The notes under the pieces: model-generated
Seen by the model: the letters and a program-made list of their open reading frames with translations, nothing else
Database searches by the model: none
What the model was told of the DNA's origin: nothing
Program-made: the position numbers and the translations under genes
Shown: one piece after another, positions 32,546 to 41,032 of the stretch
How the letters are laid out: each line of letters starts with the position of its first letter
Numbering within the stretch: position 1 is the first letter of the stretch
DNA from: Clostridiales bacterium
Lineage (GTDB): Bacteria; Bacillota; Clostridia; Oscillospirales; CAG-272
DNA: 64,000 bases
NCBI GenBank assembly: GCA_003523225.1
Contig: DPGK01000040.1
Coordinates: 17,452 to 81,451 of the forward strand
Direction of reading: 5' to 3'

Positions 32546-33274
32546 TCACTTTGCCGTCCGCCGCAGCTCCTCGACCTCGTGGGCGTCAAGATACCGCCAC
32601 TGACCGCATTTAAGCCCGTGAAGCGTCAGATTTCCTATCGCTGTGCGTTTAAGCCGCACTACATCAATACGCGCGATGTCGCACATTTTTCTTATCTGAC
32701 GGTTTCTGCCCTCCATCAGGGTCATTTCAAGCGTTGCTCCGTCGGGATAAAGCTCAAGCACCGACACCTTTACAGGGCGTATTTTCTTTCCGTCTATTGT
32801 AAGCGGTGAGGAAAGCAACTCAAGCACATCTTCCGTTATCTCGCCCCGAACGCGCACATGATAGATCTTCGGCACATGATTGCGCGGATGCGTCATGAGA
32901 TTTGTAAATTCACCGTCGTCGGTCAGCAACAGCAGCCCCTCCGATGCCATGTCAAGCCGCCCAACAGGGTATACCCGGCTTCCGGCTTCGGAAACAAGCT
33001 CTGTCACCTGGCGTCTGCCCTTTTCGTCGTTCATGGTACAAACGTATCCGCGCGGCTTGTAAAGCGCAATGTATTTGCGCTCGCGCCCTGCATTTGAACC
33101 GCCTATGCGCTGTCCTTTCCATGCCACAACATCAGCGGCGGGGTCAATTTTATCTCCGAGCTTTACCGGTCTGCCGTTTACCGTAACGTTGCCGGCTTCG
33201 ATTTCAGCTTCCGCTGCCCTGCGTGATAGAACTCCGCAGTCTGAAAAATATTTCTGAATTCTGATTTTTTCCAT
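32546..33274 (-). CDS. rluB: Pseudouridine synthase (RluB/RsuA family)
   Basis: This 242-residue protein has an N-terminal S4 domain (IRIQKYFSDCGVLSRRAAEA, 4-23) and then the pseudouridine synthase core. ALYKPRGYVCTMNDEKGRRQ leads to VYPVGRLDMASEGLLLLTDD, which carries the catalytic Asp of the RsuA/RluB/E/F family. KIYHVRVRGEI and MEGRNRQIRKM follow. It converts U to pseudouridine in rRNA (RluB at 23S 2605 by analogy). Position next to scpAB and a DacF gene matches Bacillus rluB. 19 bases from the dac stop. Confidence 0.92.
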   Translation of the reverse strand: MEKIRIQKYFSDCGVLSRRAAEAEIEAGNVTVNGRPVKLGDKIDPAADVVAWKGQRIGGSNAGRERKYIALYKPRGYVCTMNDEKGRRQVTELVSEAGSRVYPVGRLDMASEGLLLLTDDGEFTNLMTHPRNHVPKIYHVRVRGEITEDVLELLSSPLTIDGKKIRPVKVSVLELYPDGATLEMTLMEGRNRQIRKMCDIARIDVVRLKRTAIGNLTLHGLKCGQWRYLDAHEVEELRRTAK

Positions 33275-33293
33275 GATGGCGATTCTTTTTGAT

Positions 33294-34460
33294 TTATATT
33301 TTCAGTCCGAAAAGCGATAAAAACCACCGCCAAAGACTGAATTTTTCTGATTTTTTTGATTTTGCCGCGTTGAACTCGGCGCATATGTCGGCGGACGCGA
33401 TCTCCTTGCCGTCGCATTCCCATACGACTCTGCCGAGTGTGTCCCCACGCTGTACCGGAGCTTCGGCAATTCGTGACAGCTCGGTCGATACCGTGATCTC
33501 GCCGCGCTCGCGGGGAAGAGTGACGCGGACATCGCACGGGTTTGAGGCGAGCACGGTGTTCTGCTCGCCGCCCGAAACGGATATGGCATATTCAAGCTCA
33601 CCCGCGTCTGCAAGGCACAGGCTTTCATAGCTGTCGAAGCCGTAATCGAGCATATGCTCGTGGTCGCTCCAGTCGTCCGGAGCTGAAAGTGTGACGGCAA
33701 CAAGACGAAGACCGTCACGCTCTGCTGCCGACACAAGGCACCTGCCGCTTTTTTTGGTAAATCCGGTCTTGCCTCCGATAGCTCCGGGATAAGAGCGCAA
33801 AAGGCGGTTGTGATTGATAAGCAGCCGCGCGCCCGGTGTGTCACCAAGCGGCATTGAGGTGCGGTATGTTCCGGCTATACGACGAAAATCCGGATCTTTC
33901 AGTGCCTCCGCAGTGATAACGGCGAGGTCGCACGCCGTTGTGTAGTGCTCGGGATCGTCAAGCCCGTGCGGGTTGACAAAGTGGGTGTCATGAAGCCCCA
34001 TTGACTCGGCGCGCCGATTCATAAGCTGCGCAAACTCCCCGACCGAACCGGCAACAGCTATGGCAATTGCCGTGGCGGCGTCGTTTGCGGACTCAAGCAT
34101 AAGCGCAAAAAGCAGGGCTTCCAGTGTTTGCTTTTCGCCCTCGCAGAGGTATACCGATGAGCCTTCCACTCCCACCGCGGCGGCAGGGACCGAAACGACT
34201 GTGTCAAGCGGAAGGTTTTCAAGTGCCACAAGCGCAGTCATTATCTTGGTGGTGCTTGCCATCGGCAGCCGCTCGTGAGCGTTCTTTTCCCATAGAACCC
34301 CGGCTCCCCCTGCATCATAAAGCACCGCGCTTTTTGCAGAGACCGAAAGCGCGGATTTTGCATCAGATCCCGGTACGGCATAAATGGGTTTCACAGCCCA
34401 CATTATCGCCAGAAGCAGGCAAGCCGCACGGAAAAGAAAATAGGTAATTTTGTTTTTCAT
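33294..34460 (-). CDS. D-alanyl-D-alanine carboxypeptidase (S11), second copy
   Basis: This 388-residue protein has a signal peptide (1-28, ending PIYA) and catalytic motifs STTK (69-72), SAN (124-126) and KTG (231-233). A beta-sandwich domain and a short hydrophobic amphipathic tail (LWRWFLSLFGLKI) for membrane attachment follow. Its place between ytfJ and rluB corresponds to dacB/dacF neighbourhoods in spore formers. Against the copy at 20834 it differs in signal region and KTG context (GGKTGFTKKSG against GLKTGSTSKA), so the two are not recent duplicates. The GGAG ribosome binding site lies within one arm of an inverted repeat. Confidence 0.92.
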   Translation of the reverse strand: MKNKITYFLFRAACLLLAIMWAVKPIYAVPGSDAKSALSVSAKSAVLYDAGGAGVLWEKNAHERLPMASTTKIMTALVALENLPLDTVVSVPAAAVGVEGSSVYLCEGEKQTLEALLFALMLESANDAATAIAIAVAGSVGEFAQLMNRRAESMGLHDTHFVNPHGLDDPEHYTTACDLAVITAEALKDPDFRRIAGTYRTSMPLGDTPGARLLINHNRLLRSYPGAIGGKTGFTKKSGRCLVSAAERDGLRLVAVTLSAPDDWSDHEHMLDYGFDSYESLCLADAGELEYAISVSGGEQNTVLASNPCDVRVTLPRERGEITVSTELSRIAEAPVQRGDTLGRVVWECDGKEIASADICAEFNAAKSKKSEKFSLWRWFLSLFGLKI

Positions 34461-34466
34461 GACCGT

Positions 34467-34508
34467 CTCCGGATTAAAATAATCTACATAAATTATATTG
34501 ATCCGGAG
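34467..34508 (-). promoter_or_regulatory. Perfect 8-bp inverted repeat spanning the 5' region of the second dac gene
   Basis: CTCCGGAT (34467-34474) and ATCCGGAG (34501-34508) flank 26 AT-rich bases. On the minus strand the GGAG of the downstream arm is also the Shine-Dalgarno. A TATAAT (34492-34497) lies between the arms but without a decent -35. Either an RNA hairpin that hides the ribosome binding site or a protein site. Confidence 0.45.
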
Positions 34509-34527
34509 AACGCCTTATTCTTATTAT

Positions 34528-34953
34528 TTATTCTTTGTCTTCGTCCTTGTCCTTAACGAAAACGGCTTTTATTTTGGAAATAATGTCGGGGGAACGCTCG
34601 ATAACGTCGGCGACCTGCTCTATTGTTCCGCTCTGCGCCTCAACGCCGACATTTATCATCTCGACGCTTCCGTCTGCTCCCACGACAAGAAAGCCCACGG
34701 GGGCGATCGAAAGACCTGTTCCGCCGCCGCCGCCGAAGTTCTGCATTCTTGCGCGCGTTGCTTCTTCGTTTTTGCCGTTGAAGTCCAAGCCGCCCGATGC
34801 AAAGCCCATGGAGATTTTTGATATCGGTATGATGACGGTGCCGGAGGGAGTGTTTATCGGATTTCCGATAACGGTGTTTGCGTCGATCATGGAGCGGATG
34901 TTTTCAAGGGAGGACTGAATGATTTCCTGAAGTTTGTTTTCTGATGAAGCCAT
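34528..34953 (-). CDS. ytfJ: YtfJ/GerW-family sporulation protein
   Basis: This 141-residue protein has the family blocks ANTVIGNPINTPSGTVIIPI, SKISMGFASGGLDF, NFGGGGGTGLSIAPVGFLVV and ending VSIEMINV-like strands. GerW (YtfJ) in Bacillus is needed for spore germination or spore protection, though YtfJ-like proteins also occur in non-spore-formers. The glycine run GGGGG before TGLSI is typical. It sits downstream of a DUF2953 gene, which is the ytfI-ytfJ order of Bacillus. ATG at 34953 follows AAAGGAAACCGTC. Confidence 0.93.
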   Translation of the reverse strand: MASSENKLQEIIQSSLENIRSMIDANTVIGNPINTPSGTVIIPISKISMGFASGGLDFNGKNEEATRARMQNFGGGGGTGLSIAPVGFLVVGADGSVEMINVGVEAQSGTIEQVADVIERSPDIISKIKAVFVKDKDEDKE

Positions 34954-34984
34954 GACGGTTTCCTTTCGTATATAGTAAAAGTTT

Positions 34985-35665
34985 TTATTTTTTGGTTTCC
35001 TGTTTGATGAATGTGATCCCGGTGCGTATCAGAATATCGAAAAGCTGCCACACGCACAGTGAAAAGCCTATTTCAATGTCAGCCGCGGTCTTTTCGGAAA
35101 GGTAATCCGCGTGAATGTCCACATCGGATCTTGCCGGATACCGGAGTGTTCCGGTGCTGTCAAGCAGTGCGGCGATGTATGACGCGGACTGAGATATCAT
35201 GCCGTAGGTTATTGCGGTCTTTGCCGCGTCACCCGTGGCGACGCTTATGTGAAGCCTTGCCACGCGAACGCGCAAGTGCTTTGCAAATCTGCTCACGGCG
35301 GTTTTTACAAGTGCGAGAATTAGCGAAATGATATCACCTATCGGCTTTTTTTGGAGCTTTCCCTGCTTTTTCAGCTCGGCTTTTTTGACTTTGTCCGCTT
35401 CCTTGCGGACTTTTTTCTCCTTTTTCTTTGCCGCCGCTTTTTCTGCCTTCTTTTTGGCTTTTGCCTCGCGCTTGGCTATTTTTTTCGGTGTGTAATCGCC
35501 CGGGCGGACTTTTTTCGGCTTGCGCGGCATGATCCTGATGGTAATGCCGCAAACGCGCACTGCAAGCCCGAATTCTTCGGCATATTTGATTATTACCTCG
35601 GCGCGCAGCATTAAAAAGCCAAAGATCAGCAGAAAAATGCCGCCGATAATGTAAAGCGCCGTCAA
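34985..35665 (-). CDS. ytfI: DUF2953 membrane protein (YtfI-like)
   Basis: This 226-residue protein has an N-terminal transmembrane helix (YIIGGIFLLIFGFLMLRAEV), a long Lys/Ala-rich charged linker (about 55-105), and the DUF2953 core (LRVRVARLHISVATGDAAKT to ADIHADYLSEKTAADIEIGF). Start is TTG at 35663-35665: GGAGGTG is 6 bases ahead and no ATG fits better. Always found next to ytfJ in spore formers; role unclear. 33 bases after the scpB stop. Confidence 0.85.
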   Translation of the reverse strand: MTALYIIGGIFLLIFGFLMLRAEVIIKYAEEFGLAVRVCGITIRIMPRKPKKVRPGDYTPKKIAKREAKAKKKAEKAAAKKKEKKVRKEADKVKKAELKKQGKLQKKPIGDIISLILALVKTAVSRFAKHLRVRVARLHISVATGDAAKTAITYGMISQSASYIAALLDSTGTLRYPARSDVDIHADYLSEKTAADIEIGFSLCVWQLFDILIRTGITFIKQETKK

Positions 35666-35698
35666 GCCATCACCTCCAGTGCGCGGAATCGTCGGGTC

Positions 35699-36316
35699 TT
35701 ATTCCGGGTCGTCCTCGTTATTTTCGCCGTCTGCGTTATCTCCGTCGGTTTCTCCCTGATTTGCCAGTGCGTCAACTGCGGCAAGCACCGAGTCTGCCTC
35801 CGGCAGTTCGGAAAGGGAGGAAAGTCCGAAAACACGCAGGAATTTGTCGGTAGTGCCGTAAAGCATCGGTCTGCCGGGCGCGTCAAGTCTGCCGACGGGA
35901 GCCAACAGCTCCTTGTCCAGCAGCGAGCCGACCGCGTATGCGGAATCAACTCCGCGTACTGTGTCGATAAAGGCGCGGGTCACGGGCTGATTGTACGCCG
36001 CTATGGCAAGCACTTCAAGAGAGGACGCTGAAAGATTGCCTCCGCGCTTTATTCCGAGCGCCTCGCGGATATATGGCAGATAGCTCTCGCGTGTGCAGAG
36101 CTGGCAGGAATCGTCAAAGGTCAGCAGCATGATCCCGCGCGTAGTATCCGAATTCCAGCGTTCGGAAAGATGCCCGACAAGCTGCTTTGTGTCGCGCGGA
36201 GTCAGCCCCAGCGTTTCGCCGAGCTTTGAATATTCCATCGGGTGTCCGGCGGCAAAAAGTATTGCCTCAATAGCTCCTTCGAGCTGTTTTATATCGGTAA
36301 GCTGTTCGTTTTCCAA
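35699..36316 (-). CDS. scpB: Segregation and condensation protein B
   Basis: This 205-residue winged-helix protein joins ScpA and SMC in the bacterial condensin. QLEGAIEAILFAAGHPMEYS, LEVLAIAAYNQPVTRAFID, GVDSAYAVGSLLDKELLAPV and GRPMLYGTTDKFLRVFGL are the conserved blocks. The C-terminus is acidic (DNADGENNEDDPE). The start is TTG at 36316, since the conserved N-terminus begins just behind it; no closer ATG is available and the Shine-Dalgarno (GGAAGG) lies 17 bases upstream, so translation may depend on scpA readthrough. 43 bases after scpA. Confidence 0.92.
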   Translation of the reverse strand: MENEQLTDIKQLEGAIEAILFAAGHPMEYSKLGETLGLTPRDTKQLVGHLSERWNSDTTRGIMLLTFDDSCQLCTRESYLPYIREALGIKRGGNLSASSLEVLAIAAYNQPVTRAFIDTVRGVDSAYAVGSLLDKELLAPVGRLDAPGRPMLYGTTDKFLRVFGLSSLSELPEADSVLAAVDALANQGETDGDNADGENNEDDPE

Positions 36317-36359
36317 TTGCGTTTACCAAATTACCTTCCGTAGATTTATGAGAATCGGG

Positions 36360-37142
36360 TTATCTGTTGTAGTCGGAAAGAGAGGCTTCAAGCTCACTGT
36401 CGACAGTGTCTGCTTCAGCGGCGATAAACCGTGTGCCGACTCCGTGCAGTGTTTCAAATTCCTCCTCGCCCTCCGTGATCATCAGCCGTCTCATCCTTAT
36501 AAGCTCAAGCACACCAAGGAAGATCGCCACAAGGTCGGGGCGTGAGGTGGCGTCGTCAAGCAGCGTACCGAGACTGCACGATGAGCCTCCGGTGGGGAAG
36601 TGCTTCATGATGCCGATTATTTTAAGCTCCACCGGGATTATCGGACGCGCTATCGGGCGTACAAGCTCGCTTCTGGCTTCCTTGTGGGTGTGAGCATATG
36701 AAAGCACCCGACGCATTGCCTCGTAAAGACTTTGGGGATCCTGGTCTGCGACGTAGGTTTTGTCAACTGATATCTCATCGGTGTCCTTAGCCATGCGTCC
36801 GCCGTATATTTTGTATCTGTCGCCGAGCTTGGCGGCGGCTTTGCGCGCGGCTTCAAGCCTTGCTATTGCCTCGGCAAGACGCGCGCGCGGGTCTTCCTCC
36901 TCGGGCACTTCGCGAGGCAACAGCATACGGCTCTTTATCAGCATCAGCTCGCTTGCCATGTTGAGAAATTCAACGGCAAGCTCCATGTCCAGCGACTGCG
37001 CGCGTGCAATGTATTCCACATACTGGTCGCAGATAAGAGCAATGGGGATATCCTCTATCTGCACCTTGTTTTTGTGTATCAGGTTCAGCAGAAGGTCAAG
37101 AGGACCTTCGAATTTTTCAAGCTTGTAGGTGATCTCTTCCAC
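36360..37142 (-). CDS. scpA: Segregation and condensation protein A
   Basis: This 260-residue kleisin has the N-terminal block EEITYKLEKFEGPLDLLLNL, the middle MELAVEFLNMASELMLIKSR and LLPREVPEEEDPR, and a C-terminal winged-helix end. It bridges SMC heads. I choose GTG at 37140-37142, where the conserved start VEEITYK begins with GGGAG 7-8 bases upstream. The long frame to 37322 overlaps the M50 protease gene and is rejected. It lies 26 bases after that gene. Normal length. Confidence 0.93.
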   Translation of the reverse strand: MEEITYKLEKFEGPLDLLLNLIHKNKVQIEDIPIALICDQYVEYIARAQSLDMELAVEFLNMASELMLIKSRMLLPREVPEEEDPRARLAEAIARLEAARKAAAKLGDRYKIYGGRMAKDTDEISVDKTYVADQDPQSLYEAMRRVLSYAHTHKEARSELVRPIARPIIPVELKIIGIMKHFPTGGSSCSLGTLLDDATSRPDLVAIFLGVLELIRMRRLMITEGEEEFETLHGVGTRFIAAEADTVDSELEASLSDYNR

Positions 37143-37168
37143 GTTGCAGCTCCCAAATGTTTTTGTCG

Positions 37169-37867
37169 TCAGAATATCGGGAGAAGCTCCCAAAGACCGT
37201 ACATTCCATTGAGTATCAGGGAGGACAGCCATGAAAGCGGGACGGTCAGTACGCCGAGCAACAGCAGCGCAAAGAGGGCTATCATGATATATTTTTCGTA
37301 TTTCATAACACCGAAGTACCACTTTGCCGGCAAAAAGATATAAAAGAAGCGCGAGCCGTCAAGCGGCGGGACTGGCAGAAGGTTGAATACCGCAAGATAA
37401 ACGTTGAGCTGTGCGCCCATCTGAAGGAATATGATCCAGACATATGCGAGCATGGGGATGCCGGCTGAGGATGCCGGAAGAATATTGGATATCAGCAGAG
37501 CGGAAAGCTCGTAAAGCGATACGAAAATAAAGCCGAGCAGCAGGTTTGAAAGCGGACCGGCAATTGCGGTAAGCGCCATGTCGCGGCGGGGCTTTTTGAA
37601 GTAACGTGAGTTTACGGGTACGGGATTTGCCCATCCGAAGCCGAATAACAGCATACAAAGGAAGCCAGGAAGATTCAGATGCTTCATGGGGTTGAGGGTC
37701 AGACGCCCGAGATTTTTTGCAGTCGGATCGCCGAGCTTGCTTGCCGCCCATGCATGAGCCATCTCGTGCATTGAAAGGGAAAGGAGGATTATAGGAAGTG
37801 AGAGCAGCAGGCTTATGAGGTATGACTTAATACCGTCGCTGCCGTTGGTTATCAGGTATCTGAACAT
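37169..37867 (-). CDS. Site-2-protease-like membrane metalloprotease (M50, YwhC type)
   Basis: This 232-residue membrane protein has about five transmembrane segments. Zinc motif HEMAH in LSMHEMAHAWAASKLGDPTA is near residue 34-38, and the second metal ligand segment is LPVPPLDGSRFF. FGWANPVPVNSRYFKKPRRD is also typical of the short S2P-like family in Clostridia, close to the Bacillus YwhC type. Substrates are unknown. ATG at 37867 with AAAGG about 7 bases upstream. It lies between engB and scpA, as in many Clostridia. Confidence 0.9.
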   Translation of the reverse strand: MFRYLITNGSDGIKSYLISLLLSLPIILLSLSMHEMAHAWAASKLGDPTAKNLGRLTLNPMKHLNLPGFLCMLLFGFGWANPVPVNSRYFKKPRRDMALTAIAGPLSNLLLGFIFVSLYELSALLISNILPASSAGIPMLAYVWIIFLQMGAQLNVYLAVFNLLPVPPLDGSRFFYIFLPAKWYFGVMKYEKYIMIALFALLLLGVLTVPLSWLSSLILNGMYGLWELLPIF

Positions 37868-37913
37868 ATAAGACCTTTCTCCGCGCGGGCGGCAAGATGG
37901 ATTTTTGTCGGGG

Positions 37914-38519
37914 TTATTTTCCGGCGGCGGAAAGAATTATCCGCCACAGCTCGTCCCGTCCTTCTCCTGTTACCGAGGAAAAGGGAATGACGGGTGTTCC
38001 CACCGGGACAGATGGGCAGGAAAGTATTTTTTCGGTCGCCTCGGCGCGCGCGCGCGCCGAGGACAGCTTATCCGCTTTTGTGGCGGCAATAGCAAAGGGG
38101 ACGACGGCGGCATTCATCCAGTCGAGCATCATCACATCGTCTGCCGTGGGACCTATCCGCATATCTACAAGCTGAAGCACCAGCATGATACGGTCGCGGG
38201 AGGGATTTTTGGTGAAATATCCGTCGGTCAGCTCCGACCAGCGCGCCTTGTCCGTCTGCGGGCGTTTGGCGTAGCCGTATCCGGGAAGGTCAACAAGATA
38301 AAGGCTGCCGTCCACGTCATAGTAGTTGACGGTGATGGTCTTGCCGGGAGATGAGCTGACGCGAGCCAGCGAGCGGCGGCAGAGAATGGTGTTGATGAGC
38401 GAGCTTTTTCCGACGTTCGACCGTCCTGCAAGCGCTATCTGCGGTGTTGCGGAGCGGGGAAACTGACGTATATTTCCGGCTGTTATTTTAAGCGATACGT
38501 TATTGAGATTAAGCGCCAT
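37914..38519 (-). CDS. engB: GTP-binding protein EngB/YsxC
   Basis: This 201-residue ribosome-assembly GTPase has G1 GRSNVGKSSLI, G3 DLPGYGYAKRP and G4 TKADKL, and the start IAGNIRQFPRSATPQIALAG. It assists late 50S maturation. Lys-rich end FSSVTGEGRDELWRIILSA is typical. The start overlaps the lon stop by 11 bases, a pairing (lon-ysxC) conserved from Bacillus to Clostridia. Confidence 0.96.
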   Translation of the reverse strand: MALNLNNVSLKITAGNIRQFPRSATPQIALAGRSNVGKSSLINTILCRRSLARVSSSPGKTITVNYYDVDGSLYLVDLPGYGYAKRPQTDKARWSELTDGYFTKNPSRDRIMLVLQLVDMRIGPTADDVMMLDWMNAAVVPFAIAATKADKLSSARARAEATEKILSCPSVPVGTPVIPFSSVTGEGRDELWRIILSAAGK

Positions 38520-40959
38520 CGGCGTTGACTCCTTGCATCGGGTGTTCGTTTATCGTGGTAATGACCACAGCAGGCGTTGCAGAAGCGGGTATTGAGGCTC
38601 CGATAACGGGTTTTGCGGGTTCAACGGCAGGCATCGGGCGCACCAGCGCGTTGCCGAGTACCTCTTTGACGTTGGAGACGGGAATAAATTCAAGTGCGGC
38701 GCGGGCTTCCGGGTCGATCTCGTCAAGGTCGCCGACATTTGCCTTGGGGATAAGCACGGTGTGGACACCCGCCGAGTACGCCGCCATTGTTTTCTCGCGC
38801 AGGCCTCCTATCGGAAGCACTCTGCCGGTAAGCGTTACCTCCCCTGTCATGGCTATGTCGTGCGCTACCGGAGTTTTTGAGAGGGCGCTGACAAGAGCCG
38901 TCACCATTGTAACTCCCGCCGAAGGACCGTCCTTGGGTACCGCTCCCTCGGGGACGTGTATGTGTATATCCTTGGTCTTGTAAAAGTCGGTATTGATGCC
39001 GTATTCGGGTGCTACCTGACGGACAAAGCTCAGCGCCGCTTCGGCGGATTCCTTCATGACGTCTCCGAGCTTTCCGGTAAGCTCGAGCTTTCCGGTACCG
39101 TCAAGCACAGCGGCTTCGATCTTAAGCAGATCTCCGCCGTCCTCGGTGTAGGCAAGTCCGTTCACAACGCCGACAAGATCCTCGTCGTCAATTTTTTCGG
39201 GCGTCAGTTTGCGCGCTCCGAGATATGATGCAACATCGTTTTTGTCAATTGTTATGCTCTTGAGCTTGCCCTCGCTGTCGACCATCCGCTTTGCGGCTTT
39301 ACGGCAAAGCTCGGCGACGGTGCGCTCGAGATTACGCACTCCCGCCTCGCGGGTATAGCAGTCAATGACCTCATATATCGCCTCATCGGTCAGCTTCAGC
39401 GCACGGCGGTTAAGTCCGTGGCGCTTGAGCTGCTTCGGGATAAGGTGATTCTTGGCGATCGCCAGCTTTTCGCGGCGGGTGTAGCTTGAAAGCTCAATGA
39501 CCTCCATGCGGTCGATTAGAGGACGCGGCACTGTCTCAAGCGTGTTGGCTGTGGTTATGAAAAGACATTCCGAAAGGTCAAAGGGCAGCTCAACAAAGTG
39601 ATCGCGGAAGGACTTGTTCTGCTCGGGGTCGAGCACCTCAAGCAGTGCAGAGGCAGGGTCGCCGTGCGCGTCGGCGGTCAGCTTGTCGACCTCGTCAAGC
39701 AGAATGAGCGGATTTTTGACCTTTGCCTTTATCAGCGCGTCGATGATACGTCCCGGCATGGCGGCGACGTATGTCTTGCGGTGACCGCGGATGTCAGCTT
39801 CGTCGCGCACACCGCCGAGCGATACGCGCACATACTTGCGGTTCATCGCATGGGCTATTGAGGCGGCAACCGACGTTTTTCCTGTTCCGGGAGGTCCTAC
39901 AAGACATATTATTTGGTTCTTAAGATCGGGATTAAGCTGTTTTACGGCTAAAAATTCAAGTATTCTGGTTTTTACCTTGTCAAGTCCCTCGTGGTCGGCG
40001 TCAAGCACCTTCTGCGCGGTGGAAACGCTGACGCGGTCGCGGGTGCGCGAGTTCCACGGGATCTCAAGGCAGGTGTCAAGATAGCTGCGCAGCACCGTTG
40101 CTTCAGCTGAGCCGAAGGGAGTCCGCGAAAGACGCTCGTTTTCCTTGAGCAGCTTTTCTCTCACCTCATCGGGCAGCTTGGCTTTTTGTATGCGCTCCGC
40201 GTAATCGTCAGGGTCTTCGCCGCCGCCAAGCTCGTCCTCTATCACTTTCATCTGCTCGCGCAGATAGTAATCGCGCTGATTGCGTGCGATACCCTCGCGC
40301 ACCTTGCGGTGGATATCCTGCTCGCATTCAAGAAGATCGCATTCGTCGTTCAGAATGCGTATCAGCTTGAAGATACGCGGCAGCGGTTCAAATTCTTCAA
40401 GCACTTCCTGCTTGTGAGTATATTTGACCAGTATTGACGAAGCTATGAAGTCGGCAAGCAGAGACGGGGATTTTATTCCATGTGCGGCGAGCTTGATGTC
40501 GGTGGTGACGCTCGGGATGTATCCTACAATTTTGTCAAAGATCTCGAGCGCCTCGCGCACATATGCCTCTCCACGCATTCCGCCGTCGTCAGCAAGCTCA
40601 ACGGTGCGGGAGAGTGCGTCAGCCTCAATGAGCTTGCCGGTCTTGCGGTACTCGCTTACAGTGGCGCGCGAAAGTCCCTCGCAGATTATTCTTACTCCGC
40701 TACTTGACTTGGCGGTCTGGCGCAGACGCGCGACGGTACCGACGCGGTAAAGGTCGGAGGCTTTGACTTCGCTGTCTGAGGTATTTTTGGCGCACACGAT
40801 GAGGCAGAGCCGGTCTGCGGAATTTGCCGCATCGACGGCTGCGCGACCGATGTCATCATTTATCTCAAAGCTTATCGGTATGCCGGGAAAGGCGACAGCC
40901 TCGCGCAAGGGTAGCACGGGCAGGGTCAGCTTTTCGGCTTTTTCTATGTATTCGGACAT
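38509..40959 (-). CDS. lon: ATP-dependent protease La (Lon)
   Basis: This 816-residue AAA+ serine protease has the N-terminal LON domain (about 12-205: LTLPVLPLREAVAFPGIPIS), Walker A GPPGTGKTSVA near 370, and the sensor region KAKVKNPLILLDEVDKL. The C-terminal protease domain has the catalytic Ser in PKDGPSAGVTMVTAL and the Lys in GGLREKTMAAYSAGV. It degrades damaged and regulatory proteins. The C-terminal 40 residues (Pro/Ala/Ile-rich) extend past the usual end. The Shine-Dalgarno AAAGGA lies 13-14 bases upstream of ATG 40959. Head of a ten-gene run ending at 32058. Confidence 0.96.
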   Translation of the reverse strand: MSEYIEKAEKLTLPVLPLREAVAFPGIPISFEINDDIGRAAVDAANSADRLCLIVCAKNTSDSEVKASDLYRVGTVARLRQTAKSSSGVRIICEGLSRATVSEYRKTGKLIEADALSRTVELADDGGMRGEAYVREALEIFDKIVGYIPSVTTDIKLAAHGIKSPSLLADFIASSILVKYTHKQEVLEEFEPLPRIFKLIRILNDECDLLECEQDIHRKVREGIARNQRDYYLREQMKVIEDELGGGEDPDDYAERIQKAKLPDEVREKLLKENERLSRTPFGSAEATVLRSYLDTCLEIPWNSRTRDRVSVSTAQKVLDADHEGLDKVKTRILEFLAVKQLNPDLKNQIICLVGPPGTGKTSVAASIAHAMNRKYVRVSLGGVRDEADIRGHRKTYVAAMPGRIIDALIKAKVKNPLILLDEVDKLTADAHGDPASALLEVLDPEQNKSFRDHFVELPFDLSECLFITTANTLETVPRPLIDRMEVIELSSYTRREKLAIAKNHLIPKQLKRHGLNRRALKLTDEAIYEVIDCYTREAGVRNLERTVAELCRKAAKRMVDSEGKLKSITIDKNDVASYLGARKLTPEKIDDEDLVGVVNGLAYTEDGGDLLKIEAAVLDGTGKLELTGKLGDVMKESAEAALSFVRQVAPEYGINTDFYKTKDIHIHVPEGAVPKDGPSAGVTMVTALVSALSKTPVAHDIAMTGEVTLTGRVLPIGGLREKTMAAYSAGVHTVLIPKANVGDLDEIDPEARAALEFIPVSNVKEVLGNALVRPMPAVEPAKPVIGASIPASATPAVVITTINEHPMQGVNADGA

Positions 40960-41032
40960 TTTGTTTTGGTTTTCCTTTCAGTTTGGCGCATATTGCGTCT
41001 GTGCGTTTTGTGATCTTTTCGCTTTACGGTAT

